From Pseudovibrio sp. Alg231-02 (GTDB lineage Bacteria > Pseudomonadota > Alphaproteobacteria > Rhizobiales > Stappiaceae): DNA of 45,543 bases. The position numbers were made by a program, and so were the translations under genes. Below, piece by piece: positions 23,379-32,454 of the stretch. The notes beneath the pieces are model-generated. The model did not search any database. It saw only the letters and a program-made list of their open reading frames with translations, and was not told where the DNA came from. The stretch's first letter is position 1, and the number at the start of each line of letters is the position of its first letter. The stretch spans positions 42,472 through 88,014 of the forward strand of contig NZ_FREX01000013.1 of assembly GCF_900143565.1 (NCBI RefSeq). Direction: 5' to 3'.

Positions 23379-25940
23379 ATGTCCGCATTTCCTAACAAAG
23401 CGAAAGTTGTGATTGTTGGCGCTGGCGGCATTGTTGGAGCGTCCGTCATCCATCATCTCATTGAAAATGGCTGGGACGACATTGTTGGCATCGATAAATC
23501 CGGCATTCCGACAGACATCGGATCGACAGCTCACGCCTCCGATTTCTGTTATGCCACCAGCCACGATCTTTTGACGTGCTGGACCACCATGTACTCCATG
23601 GATTTTTACGAGAAAATGGGCCATTACGCCCGTATTGGTGGGTTGGAAGTTGCTCGCGTGGGCGATGATGAGCGCATGGGAGAGCTCAAGCGCCGGGTGG
23701 ATTCAAGCAAAGCCTTTGGCACCAATGTGAGCATCATCAGCGCCGCTGAAGCCAAAGAAAAATTTCCGCTTTTGGAGGAAGATCAGATCCAGGGCGCCTT
23801 GTGGGATCCTGATGCTGGTCTTGTTGTTCCGCGCTCTCAAACTGTTGCTGGCAAGCTTATTGATCTGGGTGAAGCGACCGGGAAGCTCAAGATCTTTGCC
23901 AACACATCGGCGCTAGAGCTCATCACAGATAATGGCCGTATCACGGGGGTGAAGACAGAGCGCGGGACCATCCATGCTGACCATGTTGTGGTGTGTGCTG
24001 GCCTTTGGGGGCGCCTTATTGCGGAGATGGCTGGCGAGGACTTGCCTGTCATGCCAGTGGACCATCCCCTCACCTTCTTCGGTCCTTATAATGAGTTTGA
24101 AGGCACAGGTGCTGAGATCGGCATGCCTTTGCTGCGAGATCAGGGCAACTCTGCCTATATGCGTGATACGGGTGATCCGAAGAGTACAGAGGGCGGGCAG
24201 ATTGAATGGGGCTACTATTACGAGGAAAATCCTCGCCTCGTGCATCCGCGTGACATTTTGGAAAAAGAGCAGGCTCGTCTGTCTCCCTCCCAGCGAGATC
24301 TGGTGCTTGAGGATGTGATTGAGCCGCTGGAAAAGGCTATGGAACTGACGCCGGTTCTGGCTGAGCTCGGGTTCAATGAAAGCCATTCCTTCAACGGGCT
24401 TTTACAAGCCTCCGTTGACGGTGGTCCATCCATGGGAGAAAGCCGGAAGCTGCGCGGGCTTTGGTATGCTGTCGGCATCTGGATTAAAGACGGTCCTGGC
24501 ATGGGCAAGTTGATTGCTGACTGGATGACCTATGGCAAAACCCATGTGGACCATAACTCAGTAGATTTTTCCCGCTTCAACGAGTTCCAGCTCAAGAAAC
24601 AGTACATTCATGACCGGTGCTGGGAGACTGCGAAGAAAATCTACAATCCGCCTGTTCATCCCCGCGAACCTTTCGCCAATGCTCGTGGCATCCGGCGCTC
24701 GCCGTTTTATGAGCGGGAAGTTGAGCTTGGTGGCTACTTCATGGAGCTTGGAGGTTGGGAACGTGCCCATGGCTATGCCGCCAATGAGCACTTGCTGAAC
24801 AAGCATGGCAACCGTGTGCCTGAGCGTGAGAACGAATGGGACAAGCGCCATTTCTGGCGTGTTTCCAATGCTGAGCATCTGGAGATGAGTGAGGATTGCG
24901 GCATCATCAATCTCTCCCATTTTCACATGACTGACATTTCGGGTCCAGATCACGTTAACCTGATGGAATGGCTGTGCGCAGCCAAAATTGGCGGTGACAA
25001 GAATATTGGCAAAGGCATTTACACGCATATGCTGGATGATGATGGCCATGTGCGGGCCGACTTCACCGTGTTCCGCATGGAAGATCGCTGCCGGTTGGTG
25101 AACGGCGCGGATGCAGGGCCACGAGATCTGGTCTACATGCAGCGTGTGGCTGATGATAATGGCTGGGACGTTTCCATCACAGATGTGAGTGAGGATTACA
25201 CGACTATTGGTATCTGGGGGCCAAACGCTCGTGAAAACCTGCAGAAGGTCGTTGAGGACCCTGACGCCCTTACACCAGAAAACTTCCCGTTTGCAGCTAT
25301 TCGCGAGATCACCATTGCTGGCAAAACCGTCTCTGCTTTCCGCATCTCTTATGTGGGTGAGCAAGGGTGGGAGCTGCATATGCGCTATGAGGATGGTTTG
25401 GCTGTCTGGGATGCTTTGCGCGAGATTGGCGTGATTGCCGTGGGTGTCGAGACCTATGCAAACTCGCGGCGCCTGGAAAAGTCATTACGCCTGCAAAATG
25501 CAGACCTGCACACGCAGTACAACCTTTTTGAGGCCGACCTATCCCGGCCTAAGGTGAAAGCGGCTGACTTCCGCGGGAAAGAAAAGCACGCGGAGTATCG
25601 CGCCCGTGAGGCTCAACCTGCCATGTTGTGTACACTGGTGATGACAGACAACACCGATAAAGACGGCGTCGCGCGCTACCCAGTCGGCAATCTGCCCGTG
25701 ATGCATCCGGATACGGGTGAGACACTGGTGGATGATCTGGGGCGGCGGTCTTATACAACATCCATTGCTTACGGCCCGAGTATCGGCAAAAACATCGCCC
25801 TTGCCTATCTGCCGCAGGAATACTGCGAGGAAGGGCGACAGCTGGAGGTGTCTTACTTCGATGAAATCTATCCGGTTGAAGTCGCCGGAGTGGGATATGC
25901 GCCGCTCTACGACCCAGAGAACTTGAAGCCTCGAAGCTAA
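23379..25940 (+). CDS. Dimethylglycine dehydrogenase-like flavoprotein with GcvT domain (copy 2)
   Basis: An 853-residue DAO-type FAD domain plus GcvT domains, laid out like copy 1 at 6979 but clearly divergent. The FAD loop reads VIVGAGGIVGAS (GxGxxxG, one residue longer than the usual GxGxxG of copy 1). GSTAHASDF places His52 where the flavin-linking histidine is expected. The C-terminal folate half (about 440-850) has VGEQGWELHMRYEDGL. It lies 71 bp after purU with AAAGGA before the ATG, so the pair is probably one operon: the enzyme loads C1 on THF and PurU unloads it. Given gbcAB and sox nearby, dimethylglycine is the likeliest substrate. A terminator follows. Confidence 0.87.
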   Translation: MSAFPNKAKVVIVGAGGIVGASVIHHLIENGWDDIVGIDKSGIPTDIGSTAHASDFCYATSHDLLTCWTTMYSMDFYEKMGHYARIGGLEVARVGDDERMGELKRRVDSSKAFGTNVSIISAAEAKEKFPLLEEDQIQGALWDPDAGLVVPRSQTVAGKLIDLGEATGKLKIFANTSALELITDNGRITGVKTERGTIHADHVVVCAGLWGRLIAEMAGEDLPVMPVDHPLTFFGPYNEFEGTGAEIGMPLLRDQGNSAYMRDTGDPKSTEGGQIEWGYYYEENPRLVHPRDILEKEQARLSPSQRDLVLEDVIEPLEKAMELTPVLAELGFNESHSFNGLLQASVDGGPSMGESRKLRGLWYAVGIWIKDGPGMGKLIADWMTYGKTHVDHNSVDFSRFNEFQLKKQYIHDRCWETAKKIYNPPVHPREPFANARGIRRSPFYEREVELGGYFMELGGWERAHGYAANEHLLNKHGNRVPERENEWDKRHFWRVSNAEHLEMSEDCGIINLSHFHMTDISGPDHVNLMEWLCAAKIGGDKNIGKGIYTHMLDDDGHVRADFTVFRMEDRCRLVNGADAGPRDLVYMQRVADDNGWDVSITDVSEDYTTIGIWGPNARENLQKVVEDPDALTPENFPFAAIREITIAGKTVSAFRISYVGEQGWELHMRYEDGLAVWDALREIGVIAVGVETYANSRRLEKSLRLQNADLHTQYNLFEADLSRPKVKAADFRGKEKHAEYRAREAQPAMLCTLVMTDNTDKDGVARYPVGNLPVMHPDTGETLVDDLGRRSYTTSIAYGPSIGKNIALAYLPQEYCEEGRQLEVSYFDEIYPVEVAGVGYAPLYDPENLKPRS

Positions 25941-25976
25941 ATTGTGCGTTGAGCACGCAATGATCTGAAGAAATGC

Positions 25977-26016
25977 AATGGCCCCGGATCTGATTAAGAT
26001 CCAGGGCCATTTTCTT
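25977..26016. terminator. Terminator between copy 2 dehydrogenase and ureohydrolase genes
   Basis: AATGGCCC-C-GGATCT (25977-25991) pairs with AGATCC-A-GGGCCATT around GATTA, with one mismatch, followed by TTTTCTTTT. The two genes are convergent, so it may serve both strands. Confidence 0.8.
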
Positions 26017-26066
26017 TTCGTGCACAGTGTTAATTCGCGCCTCGATCGGCGTCGTTTCTATCGGCT

Positions 26067-27065
26067 TTAAGCAGTTTCAGTTTCTGGTGCGCTTACTTCA
26101 GCTTTCTTGTTGTGAAAGATGAAGCCGATGAAGTTCAAAAGAAGCTGGGCTGCAAGAATTTGCGTGGATTCAGATGGGTCATAGGCAGGAGCTACTTCCA
26201 CAAGGTCCATGCCAACCACGTCACCGCGCTTGCTGAGGCCCTGCAGAATTTCAAGCACATCGTAATACTGGAAGCCACCGTGACTTGGGGTACCCGTACC
26301 GGATGCGATGGACGGGCAGAAGGCGTCGATATCGACTGTCACGTAGTAGCGCGCGCCTGCCGGAATGCGTTCCAGCACAGCTTCTGCTCCCAGCTCCCGC
26401 ACCTGACGGACTGACAGGATGTCAGAGCCTCTTGCGCGAGCATCGTCATAGCCTTCCTTGGCGGTGGAGGACACATTGCGAATACCCAGCTGGGTCATTC
26501 CTGAGACATACTCTTTCTCAATCGCACGGCGCATAGGATTGCCGTGGCCCTCCGTCACGCCATGGCGTTCATCAACGAAATCAAGATGTGCGTCGATCTG
26601 GATTACATGGATCGGACCTTTTTCAGCACAGTCTTCCTCAAAGGCTCGGATGCATGGGATGTTGATTGAATGGTCACCGCCAATCACCACAGGCAGAGCA
26701 CCTGCATCGAGGATTTTCTTGACCCCAAACTCGATGTTCGCATGGCTTTCAATGGTCTTGGTGTGGATGATGTCCGCGTCTCCAATATCAACGATACGGA
26801 CATCGCTGCTGAGATAGGTCGCGTCATCTTCATGATCGTACGCACCGGCATGGCCGAATGAAAACAGTGTGGACGCTTCACGCACGGAACGTGGTCCAAA
26901 ACGTGCGCCTGAGCGCCATTGTGCGCCAAAGTCAAACGGTGCGCCCAGAACCGCTACATCCGCATCAATTTGATCCCAATCCGACACATACTCTTTTTTT
27001 CCAAAGGTCGAGATTCCAACGAATGGCAGATTGAGGCGCCCGGATTTATAGCCGTGATCAGACAT
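26067..27065 (-). CDS. Ureohydrolase (agmatinase / guanidino-acid hydrolase family)
   Basis: A 332-residue manganese-dependent member of the arginase/agmatinase family, which splits a guanidino group to urea. Metal ligands are visible: GGDHS with H132, D158-A-H160-L-D162, and D245-I-D247. In the last motif, where many relatives have DxDxxDP, this protein reads DIDAFCPS, so the third acidic residue (not a metal ligand) is Cys250. The ATG has GGAGAC upstream and starts 20 bp after the TRAP large permease, so it is the last gene of dctPQM-ureohydrolase. Since TRAP systems mostly carry organic acids, a guanidino acid (guanidinobutyrate, -propionate or -acetate) is a better guess than agmatine (inference). 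Confidence 0.88.
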   Translation of the reverse strand: MSDHGYKSGRLNLPFVGISTFGKKEYVSDWDQIDADVAVLGAPFDFGAQWRSGARFGPRSVREASTLFSFGHAGAYDHEDDATYLSSDVRIVDIGDADIIHTKTIESHANIEFGVKKILDAGALPVVIGGDHSINIPCIRAFEEDCAEKGPIHVIQIDAHLDFVDERHGVTEGHGNPMRRAIEKEYVSGMTQLGIRNVSSTAKEGYDDARARGSDILSVRQVRELGAEAVLERIPAGARYYVTVDIDAFCPSIASGTGTPSHGGFQYYDVLEILQGLSKRGDVVGMDLVEVAPAYDPSESTQILAAQLLLNFIGFIFHNKKAEVSAPETETA

Positions 27066-27085
27066 ATTTCGTCTCCGTTAGTTCA

Positions 27086-28366
27086 TTATCTGTAGGCGAG
27101 TTCTGGCAAGAACAACGCAATTTGTGGGAATGCCATCACAAGCCCTGTTGTCAGCAGCAAGATCAGCAAGAATGGGGGAACTCCGCGGACAACATCCACA
27201 AATGGTCGGCGGAAAACAGCAATTGCCGTGAACAGATTGCACCCGAATGGCGGTGTGGCGGCTCCAATGGCAACCTGCAGTGTGATGAGTACTCCAACCA
27301 GCACCGGATCAAGACCCGTCGATTTGATCAGTGGGGCAAAGATTGGCACCAAAATCAAAATCACCACGATGGAGTCGACAAACATACAGCCGATGAAGAA
27401 CGCCAGAATGATCGCCGTCAGCGTCATTATCGGACCAGCCTCATTGAGCCCTAGCGAACTGATGATTGTCTGAGGCACCTGCGCGAAGGATAGGGTCCAG
27501 GAGAAGGCCGCGCCCGCTGCGATCAGGATGAACACCACCGAGGTGATGGCCCCCGTCGACAGAGCGATATCCGGCAGATCGCGAAGGCGGATGGATCTGA
27601 AGATCAAGGCTTCCAGAACAACGGCGTACAGCACACAGATGGCTGCAGCTTCTGTTGGAGAAAAGACACCGCCATAAATTCCACCGACGATGATCAGCGG
27701 AAAGCCCATGGGCCAGAGTGCGCGCCTTACCGCATCAAACCGCTCTCCCCAGTCGGATCTTTCCAACACCGGAATATCGTGCCTGTACGCATGCCACATG
27801 CAATAGGCTGAAAAGAACACCACGATGATGAGGCCTGGAACGATGCCAGCGATGAAAAGCTGCGAGATCGATGTGCCGGACACAACACCATAGATGATCA
27901 TGCCGATAGATGGCGGAATGAGATAAGCCAGATCAGCGGCGTTGACGATCAATCCAATGGTGAAGCTGTCTGAATAGCCTGACTTCAGCATACGTGGCCG
28001 CATCGCACCGCCAACCGCAACAACTGTGGCTTGCGTAGAGCCACAAACCGCCCCGAACAGTGCGCAGGCACTGGTTACCGAGATGGCCAGCCCGCCCTTG
28101 ATGTGCCCCATAAAGCGCATCACCACATCAATCAGACGATCAGCAGAGTGCCCACGTGTGATGATATCAGCGGCAAGGATGAACATTGGGACTGCGACCA
28201 AGGCAGAGGGTTTGACCCCGCCAATCATCTGCTGGACCAGTATCTGCGGACTAAAGTTTGGGAAGTAGATCAGGAACCCGATAAAGGCTGCCGAGATCAA
28301 CGGCATTTTCATCGGAAATCCGAACAGCAGCAGAACGACCATGACCGTTAGCATGAGCTCTGTCAT
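27086..28366 (-). CDS. TRAP transporter, large permease subunit (DctM type)
   Basis: A 426-residue membrane protein of the TRAP large-subunit family with about 12 hydrophobic segments. Typical motifs include LLFGFPMKMPL, AVPMFILAADI, ACALFGAVCGSTQATVVAVGGAM, IPPSIGMIIYGVVSGTSI and FSPTEAAAICVLYA. It moves substrate delivered by the binding protein at 29030 using an ion gradient. Its start overlaps the small-subunit stop by 4 bp (ATGA). The operon order is binding protein, small subunit, large subunit, ureohydrolase. Confidence 0.93.
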   Translation of the reverse strand: MTELMLTVMVVLLLFGFPMKMPLISAAFIGFLIYFPNFSPQILVQQMIGGVKPSALVAVPMFILAADIITRGHSADRLIDVVMRFMGHIKGGLAISVTSACALFGAVCGSTQATVVAVGGAMRPRMLKSGYSDSFTIGLIVNAADLAYLIPPSIGMIIYGVVSGTSISQLFIAGIVPGLIIVVFFSAYCMWHAYRHDIPVLERSDWGERFDAVRRALWPMGFPLIIVGGIYGGVFSPTEAAAICVLYAVVLEALIFRSIRLRDLPDIALSTGAITSVVFILIAAGAAFSWTLSFAQVPQTIISSLGLNEAGPIMTLTAIILAFFIGCMFVDSIVVILILVPIFAPLIKSTGLDPVLVGVLITLQVAIGAATPPFGCNLFTAIAVFRRPFVDVVRGVPPFLLILLLTTGLVMAFPQIALFLPELAYR

Positions 28367-28968
28367 TTTGCGGTCTCCTCTTCCTTCTCAACGAAGCGCG
28401 CAACTGCGGCGGCCGTTTCCGGATCCTCATAGCTGTCGACCTCCAGATAGGAGACGTAGATTTCCTCTTCCGACAGATTGAGGTTTCGCAGAGCTGTTAA
28501 GAGATATTGGAGGGTTGCTAAGCCCAACCCGATAACCACCCAGATGTAAGTCAGATAAAGCGGCACCTGCAGTGCAGGCGTGACCCGGCCCCGGCTGGCA
28601 ACTTTCGCTACATATTCAACGGCATACCAGGTCAGCGTCGCCATCATGGCTGCAGTTGTTATGGTGATCAAAATCATCAGGATCTTGCGAAGCTTCTGAG
28701 GCAGAGCATCATAGATGGCCGACATGCGGATATGGATGCCCTTTCGCGTGGCGTAACCAAGCCCCATGAAGGTGATGATGACGATCAGAAACTCATTGAG
28801 CTCTTCGGAGAAATAGATCGACTGGTGAAAGACATAGCGCCCGAACACATTTGCGATGGTGTTGACGGCCATGGCGATAACGCCCCAACTGAGGATGAAG
28901 ACCTCAATCTTGCTGATCACACCGTCAACTTTCCCGAGGAGCTTAAAGGGGACAGAACGGGGTTCCAT
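28363..28968 (-). CDS. TRAP transporter, small permease subunit (DctQ type)
   Basis: A 201-residue protein with four hydrophobic segments in the DctQ pattern: EVFILSWGVIAMAVNTIANVFGRYVF, SEELNEFLIVIITFMGLGYATRKG, then IHIRMSAIYDALP and two further helices. The start at 28968 is supported by GGAGGAGGG just upstream; a longer frame to 29049 would overlap the binding-protein gene and lacks support. The C-terminal 40 residues are charged and cytoplasmic, longer than in minimal DctQ proteins. Confidence 0.9.
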   Translation of the reverse strand: MEPRSVPFKLLGKVDGVISKIEVFILSWGVIAMAVNTIANVFGRYVFHQSIYFSEELNEFLIVIITFMGLGYATRKGIHIRMSAIYDALPQKLRKILMILITITTAAMMATLTWYAVEYVAKVASRGRVTPALQVPLYLTYIWVVIGLGLATLQYLLTALRNLNLSEEEIYVSYLEVDSYEDPETAAAVARFVEKEEETAK

Positions 28969-29029
28969 CTTTACCCTCCTCCAGTGCACCCACACCCCGC
29001 CTTTTAGTGATGGGATGTGGGACTTCCTA

Positions 29030-30052
29030 TTATTGGTGAGTTGATGCAATCTCAGTTTTCAAGGTCTTCAACAGCTCTTCACCGCGAGATCCGGCAGCGT
29101 CTACATAGGCACTTGCCGTTGCTTCACTGCGAGCACGGAAGACGTTGCGTTCTTCTTCTGAGAGAACCACCAGATTGATCTCAGGCTTGTTCGACTTAAT
29201 GGTGTCGAGACGTTTCTGGTTGAAGTCAGCGACCACACCATCAATGAAACCTGACATTCCAGCCATTGTTTCTTTTACAAGCTTCTGACGGTCTGGAGAG
29301 AGTGTGTCGAACCAATCAGTTCCGGCAACAACGGTGGTGACGAGTTCCTGTTCGCCAGCCCAGATCAGGTAATCCGTAACCTCATAGAACTTCATCTCTT
29401 CGATGGTTGGAACAGGGTTTACCTGTCCATCTACCGCACCAAGCTGCAGAGCGCCAAAGACCTCACCAAATGGCAGCGGTGTTGGGCTCGCGCCCATGTT
29501 CTTGTAGGTCTCCAATAAAATCGGAGAGACCATAACGCGCATTTTGAAGTTGGAGAAGTCATCCGGATTGCGGATTTCTTTGTTGGTGGTCCAGACCTGA
29601 GGTCCTTCTGAATACATGGTCAGGACTTCTAAGCCACGCTTGCGGAAATCCTCATTCAGATCACCGTAAATGGTCTCGGAGTTGTTCAGAATGTTTGAGA
29701 CTGCTTTGGCGTCAGATGGAAAGAGATACGGCAGCAGAAAAATCTGACTTTCCGGGACGATGGTGCCCAGATTACCGATGGATACGTTGGTGAACTGGAT
29801 GAGGCCATCCGTCGCCTGCTCTACCGTATCCGTTGGTGTGCCAAGCGTTCCCATCGGGTAGATCGTGATGGTCACGTCCCCATCGGTCTTGGTTTCAATG
29901 CGCTTCTTAAACTCCTGCGCATAGGCATCCATGATCGAGCCTGGAATTTCCTCGATAGCGAATTTCCAGTCTTCTGCATAAGCGCTTAGCGGGACTGTGC
30001 CCAGAACCATTGCAGCTGTTAGTGTCTTTAGCGATTTAAGAATTGAGTTCAT
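29030..30052 (-). CDS. TRAP transporter, periplasmic substrate-binding protein (DctP type)
   Basis: A 340-residue DctP-family binding protein with a signal peptide cleaved near AYA|EDWKF (about residue 26). The NFKMRVM segment carries the conserved arginine that pairs with a carboxylate in most DctP proteins, and FGALQLGAVDGQVNPVPTI is the usual second ligand region. That arginine argues for an acid substrate. The ATG is preceded by GGGAGGATGAA. It is the first gene of the TRAP-ureohydrolase operon and faces the LysR gene at 30195 across a 142-bp control region. Confidence 0.92.
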   Translation of the reverse strand: MNSILKSLKTLTAAMVLGTVPLSAYAEDWKFAIEEIPGSIMDAYAQEFKKRIETKTDGDVTITIYPMGTLGTPTDTVEQATDGLIQFTNVSIGNLGTIVPESQIFLLPYLFPSDAKAVSNILNNSETIYGDLNEDFRKRGLEVLTMYSEGPQVWTTNKEIRNPDDFSNFKMRVMVSPILLETYKNMGASPTPLPFGEVFGALQLGAVDGQVNPVPTIEEMKFYEVTDYLIWAGEQELVTTVVAGTDWFDTLSPDRQKLVKETMAGMSGFIDGVVADFNQKRLDTIKSNKPEINLVVLSEEERNVFRARSEATASAYVDAAGSRGEELLKTLKTEIASTHQ

Positions 30053-30140
30053 TTCATCCTCCCACAGAACTAGTTCCCAATCTTCCTCGCCGCTAGCACA
30101 CTAGATGTTGAACCTAGAAAAAATATCAAATAAGTTATGT

Positions 30141-30163
30141 TTACATGAAATATATCAATGTAA
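30141..30163. promoter_or_regulatory. Likely LysR-type regulator binding site (T-N11-A dyad)
   Basis: TTACAT (30141-30146), 11 bases, ATGTAA (30158-30163): a perfect 6-bp inverted repeat with the T-N11-A spacing of LysR boxes. It lies in the 142-bp region between the divergent LysR gene and the TRAP operon, 31 bp before the LysR start. Confidence 0.7.
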
Positions 30164-30194
30164 TTAAATTATCTGAGAACAGGAAGATCATTAG

Positions 30195-31076
30195 ATGAAA
30201 CTTCTCCGAAACAATCTGCTTGAAGCATTTTGTGCTGTCGTGGAATGTGGTGGTTTTTCTGAGGCGCAGTTCAGGCTGGGTATATCTCAATCGGCGATCA
30301 GCTGCCGCATCCGGGATCTGGAACTTGCGCTTGGATATCGCGTCTGTGAGCGCGGTCGCAGTGGTTTCCAACTCACTGAACGCGGTAAGATTGCCTATGA
30401 GAAAGCCTGCGAAATTATCCGCCTGGTTGAGGATTTCGACGCTGAACTGCTCGAGTTGCGTGGGACGATTACCGGACAGCTGCGCATTGGCATTGTTGAT
30501 ACGGTGATCAGCCTTCCGGGGTTTCCGCTAGTCCCTGCCTTACAGCGGTTTTTCTCAAAAGAGAACGACGTCAATCTGGAGCTGGTTGTTGCCTCTCCGA
30601 ATGACTTGAAAGAAGGGCTGATTACGGGAAGTCTGCATATCGCGATTGCACCGTTTAAACGAAAGCGCGATGAGCTTGAATACATCAAAGTCTGCAGTGA
30701 AAATCACTATATGTACTGCGGTCAGGCGCATGACTTGTTTGCATGTGAAACCGATGAAATCTCGCCGGACATCCTGAACAATCACGCTGTGTGCCAGCGC
30801 TCCTACGACATGATCGTTGCACGAGATGCCAAAGCCCCAGAACCCAAAGCGATTGTCACGAATATGGAAGCAGCCGCGGCTCTCATTTTGAGTGGGAAGT
30901 TCCTCGGTGTCCTCCCCGATCACTACGCCACCCAGTGGGTCAATACAGGCGAGATGCGCCTTCTGGAACATCCAGATCTGACCTGGACATCAGAGTTTTA
31001 CATCGCCTCACGCAAATCCCAAGCGCACCGACAGGCTGTCGAGTGGTTCATCAAAGCGTTGCTGCATGGTTTGTAG
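30195..31076 (+). CDS. LysR-family transcriptional regulator
   Basis: A 293-residue LysR regulator. The N-terminal helix-turn-helix reads LLEAFCAVVECGGFSEAQFRLGISQSA and ISCRIRDLELALGYRVCERGR; the substrate-binding domain starts near residue 90 (GQLRIGIVDTV). AGGAAG precedes the ATG. Its divergent position to the TRAP-ureohydrolase operon and the dyad at 30141-30163 make it the likely activator of that operon, probably responding to the guanidino compound (inference). Confidence 0.9.
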   Translation: MKLLRNNLLEAFCAVVECGGFSEAQFRLGISQSAISCRIRDLELALGYRVCERGRSGFQLTERGKIAYEKACEIIRLVEDFDAELLELRGTITGQLRIGIVDTVISLPGFPLVPALQRFFSKENDVNLELVVASPNDLKEGLITGSLHIAIAPFKRKRDELEYIKVCSENHYMYCGQAHDLFACETDEISPDILNNHAVCQRSYDMIVARDAKAPEPKAIVTNMEAAAALILSGKFLGVLPDHYATQWVNTGEMRLLEHPDLTWTSEFYIASRKSQAHRQAVEWFIKALLHGL

Positions 31077-31215
31077 GTGTTCGCAATCAAACACTGGACA
31101 GTAAGATGCTTGGAGAGCCTGACGACATTGATCGTCAAGAAGAAAAGCTAACTTGCATCCCTGAATAGATTCATGTCTTACAAAAATCTGGGCTTGAATT
31201 AAAAATTGCCCTGCT

Positions 31216-32454
31216 TCAGGAATTAACTTTTTTATGTAACTGCTTACGTATCACTGTAAATGTCGCCAGTAAGAAAATTGTGATCCAGAATTCCCGTTTT
31301 CGAACTGTGTAGGTATACATCCAAGCTCCTGCCTGACCGACTATAAACGGAAAGAAGAAAACCAAGAAACGTTCCATTTCGTTGTTCCACTTCAGAATAA
31401 AGACGCTTCGCATGATATGATAAAGAAAGAAAAAATACCCCATGAATCCGACAACTCCTGAGGTTGCCAGAAGCGCGACATAGGTGCTGTGGATCTCGAA
31501 CTCGTGGTAAACCCCCTCAATGTTGCCAAGGCCAACACCCAAGATTGGACGATCTGAAAATGCAGTAAAGCCAGCCAAAATATTGCTGAAGTAAAAGCCT
31601 GTGGAGAAGTTCTCCAAGCCTGATTTCGTGAATTTTGCCTCAAAACGCCACATTGCACCTTCCACTGTTGAAAGAGAAAGGGAAATTACAAAGAAAACCA
31701 GAACGCCTATCACAATAGAAGAAATGACAAACATGCTGCCAACTCGTGCATCTGAGCTTTTACGTGAAACAACCATAAGAATGAGCAACAGGAGAAGAAA
31801 ACCAATTACAAGGCCTAAAAGTGAGGCACGTTTTCCTGTCAAGATGAGCGCTAACAAGATTGTCAAAACCATTGAGGCATTTAAAAACGTTCGTGGGATC
31901 AAGCCTGACAATATGGCCGCTAAACCAATCGTAGAGAACACCAAAAAGTAGTTTCCGGCCTGCCCTGTATTACGGAAACTACCTGCCAATCCGCCAACAA
32001 CTGGGTTCAGATGTGGGAAGACAAAGAGTACTGCAATACCGTATAGCGCCAATAGCGAGGCGCCTAAAAGGAGCGCTTTAGTTAGCTTTCTGGCGAAGGC
32101 TAAATCCATTTTCTCAGGTAATAAGTTAAGAAGTGCGAGCGAAAACAGAACAGCAAATATATGAACGCATAACTCGATGTAAGCGCCCTGCTGATCATCA
32201 GCAAAAGTGCCTGAAATGAAAAAAATTGCAAAAATCGGTAAGATGCTGAGATAATGGCGCGTTATGCGAATTCTTCCACCATTTCGCATAATCATCAGAA
32301 ATGACAGGCCAATCAGCAGGATGAGGATCAGATCTCCTATTGAGACACGCCCTCCAATTCCTTGCCCTGGAGGTGACAAGGTTTTAGTCAGCCCTGATGC
32401 CACAGTCGCCAGCCAGACGCAAAAGAGAGCAATTTTTGAAGTACTTAACGTCAT
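31216..32454 (-). CDS. O-antigen polymerase/ligase-like membrane protein (Wzy/WaaL type)
   Basis: A 412-residue protein with about ten hydrophobic segments and a larger loop around residues 245-300, the layout of the Wzy_C/O-antigen ligase family. Motifs such as GGLAGSFRNTGQAGNYF, LTGKRASLLGLVIG and RPILGVGLGNIEGVYHEFEIHST are characteristic. Within a Wzx/Wzy-type locus it most likely polymerises undecaprenyl-linked repeat units at the periplasmic face. The start overlaps the stop of the upstream TupA-like gene by 4 bp. Polymerase versus ligase cannot be told by reading. Confidence 0.82.
   Translation of the reverse strand: MTLSTSKIALFCVWLATVASGLTKTLSPPGQGIGGRVSIGDLILILLIGLSFLMIMRNGGRIRITRHYLSILPIFAIFFISGTFADDQQGAYIELCVHIFAVLFSLALLNLLPEKMDLAFARKLTKALLLGASLLALYGIAVLFVFPHLNPVVGGLAGSFRNTGQAGNYFLVFSTIGLAAILSGLIPRTFLNASMVLTILLALILTGKRASLLGLVIGFLLLLLILMVVSRKSSDARVGSMFVISSIVIGVLVFFVISLSLSTVEGAMWRFEAKFTKSGLENFSTGFYFSNILAGFTAFSDRPILGVGLGNIEGVYHEFEIHSTYVALLATSGVVGFMGYFFFLYHIMRSVFILKWNNEMERFLVFFFPFIVGQAGAWMYTYTVRKREFWITIFLLATFTVIRKQLHKKVNS

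Noticed and set aside
24558-25379. 273-codon frame antisense to DMGDH copy 2
   Set aside because: Shadow frame with no motif.
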